Shown here piece by piece: positions 63,010 through 64,000 of a DNA stretch of 64,000 bases. The DNA lies in assembly GCA_013397435.1 (NCBI GenBank), contig VZRG01000160.1:62001-126000 (forward strand). The letters are read 5' to 3'. The notes under the pieces are model-generated. The model did not search any database, was not told the origin of the DNA, and saw nothing but the letters and a program-made list of their open reading frames with translations. Numbering within the stretch: position 1 is the first letter of the stretch; each line of letters begins with the position of its first letter. The translations under genes were made by a program, and so were the position numbers. This DNA comes from Erythrocercus mccallii (lineage: Eukaryota; Chordata; Aves; Passeriformes; Dicruridae).

Positions 63010-63760
63010 GTTGAAGCTTCTTATACACAAGTAAGGGCCTGCGGGAGGCAGGAATGGCCGTGCTCTCGCCCCACAGGACGGGCTGCTGGCCAGCTCCCCT
63101 CGCCTGCTCCCGAGCCCTGCGGCGGGCCCTCCTTGCGGCATGGAACCATGCCTCTGGCTTCCCTCGCCCGCACCACCACGGCAGGCACTTCGAGAAGAAG
63201 CGGGGCTCAGATGCAAGCTAGGCAGCGGCTTCTCGCAGCCCTGCTCCGCTTTCTGCTGTGGTGGAGTAGGAGGTAAGTTTAGGGTTCAAGTAGGAAGGAC
63301 AGGGAACCCCAGGGATAGCTGCTCCCTTCCAGAATGTTTCCCTTCGCCCTTACCACAGCGGAGGGGTTGGTAGACGGCGCTGTCAACAACTTCGGAACAT
63401 TTCTGTACAAACCCCAGCTCCTTATTTCACTTTCAGCTGACGCTGTCGTAGCAGCGACTTGGGAAGCAGCTGCTCTGTCCCGCTGCTGTGAGCTGTTGCC
63501 AGTCGGGGACACAGCGCCCGTCCGCGCCGTGGGGACAAGCCCTGCGTGTGGCCTGGGACAGGCTGCACAACATGCTCTGGGGATGGGGCTCTAAGCAACT
63601 CCGGCATCGCCGTTCTCCTGCTGCTCTGTAAAGCTGGGAAGTTCGGTCTTCTGTGCGGCCGCTCCTTTAAGGGGGCGTCGCGGAGCCTCGGCGCCACAGC
63701 CCGCGCGGGTGTGTGAGGGGAGGGAGGGAAGGAGGAGCAGGACCGGGTCGGAGAGATATT
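63010..63760. promoter_or_regulatory. CpG island, probable promoter of the next gene
   Basis: GC content and CpG frequency rise sharply over about 750 bp, in contrast to the AT-rich, CpG-poor rest of the window. There are dense CpGs at 63018-63240 and 63590-63715, including a NotI-type GCGGCCGC at 63655. CpG islands of this size usually mark transcription starts in birds. No TATA box is evident. Direction is not settled, though the best splice donor is on the plus strand. All open frames across the island are short and could be chance, so it may be a non-coding first exon. Confidence 0.7.
63140..63272 (+). other. Candidate first exon ending at a consensus 5' splice site
   Basis: A consensus donor, AG|GTAAGTTTA, ends a possible exon at 63272 inside the CpG island. 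A plus frame from ATG at 63140 (start MEPCLWLPSPAPP) stays open across this donor, but its composition is typical of translated GC-rich UTR. The coding claim is weak and the splice site itself is the main evidence. A second donor-like AAG|GTGAGA occurs at 63877, and an acceptor-like pyrimidine-AG at 63436. On the minus strand GTG|GTAAGG near 63350 is a weaker alternative. Confidence 0.4.
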
Positions 63761-64000
63761 TTGCGGTATTTTCAGACGTGAAAAACCTTTGGGGACAAAG
63801 AGACGTAAAGATATGGGAGGATTTGTGGAGTCCTAAAAGAAAGAGATAAGGCGGTCTAGGAGAAGTTTAGGCGGAAGGTGAGAGACACTCTGAGGGGCTG
63901 TGAGGGTGTTGCCTTAAATAGACAGAATTGTGATGAAGTAAAAGCACTACTTTGGACAAAACGTGCAAAGATGTGGTGACAACAGGCTCTGCGTAGAAGC
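63761..64000. other. Downstream of the CpG island, purine-rich
   Basis: Purine-rich sequence with a donor-like AAG|GTGAGA at 63877. It is possibly first-intron or 5' UTR sequence of the gene whose promoter is the island. Nothing more can be said within the window. Confidence 0.4.

Noticed and set aside
63422..63697. 91-codon minus-strand frame in the CpG island
   Set aside because: Starts with GTG. Pro/Arg-rich composition is expected from any GC-rich sequence.
1..64000. Complete endogenous retrovirus (gag/pol/env) between paired LTRs
   Set aside because: No two LTRs of one family flank retroviral coding sequence. All LTRs appear solo or fragmentary.
1..64000. CRISPR arrays, tRNA or rRNA genes
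   Set aside because: No regularly spaced repeat-spacer structure, no tRNA A/B-box pair and no rRNA sequence was seen.

Overview
The window looks like AT-rich, gene-poor bird DNA, most likely from a songbird (Passeriformes). The evidence is the repeat content. There are many CR1 LINE copies, several ending in the ATTCTATGATTCTATG-type tail, and LTRs that match families I remember as abundant in passerines, for example a U3 with CCATATG..TGATGTCATGCTCAG..ATATAAA. No bacterial-type operon, tRNA, rRNA or CRISPR array is visible. Almost all open frames here are chance frames or decayed CR1 coding sequence.

The left edge (1-2190) is the 3' end of a plus-strand protein-coding gene. It holds an intron, then a terminal exon with a clean 3' splice site, about 92 CTG-rich codons, a stop at 1866-1868 and an AATAAA signal at 2167. 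I do not recognise the protein. The right edge (about 63010-63760) is a CpG island with a consensus plus-strand 5' splice site, probably the promoter of the next gene. Between them lie about 61 kb with no gene I can support.

The intergenic span is layered with retroelements. CR1 copies of clearly different ages lie at 4338-4535, 13545-14124 (-), 15772-16577, 19757-20230 (-, ancient), 22990-25452, 26300-26425, 33355-33700 (-, ancient), 34870-36580, 44637-44836 (-), 50634-50912 and 61918-62441. Endogenous-retrovirus LTRs lie at 23663-24240, 25475-26203, 28780-29748, 44884-45330, 46085-46442 and 61385-61596, with a weaker candidate at 59266-59900. No ERV coding interior is seen. Three LTRs carry plausible target-site duplications of 6, 5 and 4 bp, and one is inserted cleanly inside a CR1.

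The most unusual object is a 215-bp near-perfect palindrome at 60823-61037. It has two 96-bp arms around a 23-nt spacer, with only one mismatch and one G.U-type position. It fits no repeat family I recognise. It could be a MITE-like foldback element (both arms carry TTAA near their ends), a template-switch product, a hairpin RNA source, or an assembly artefact.
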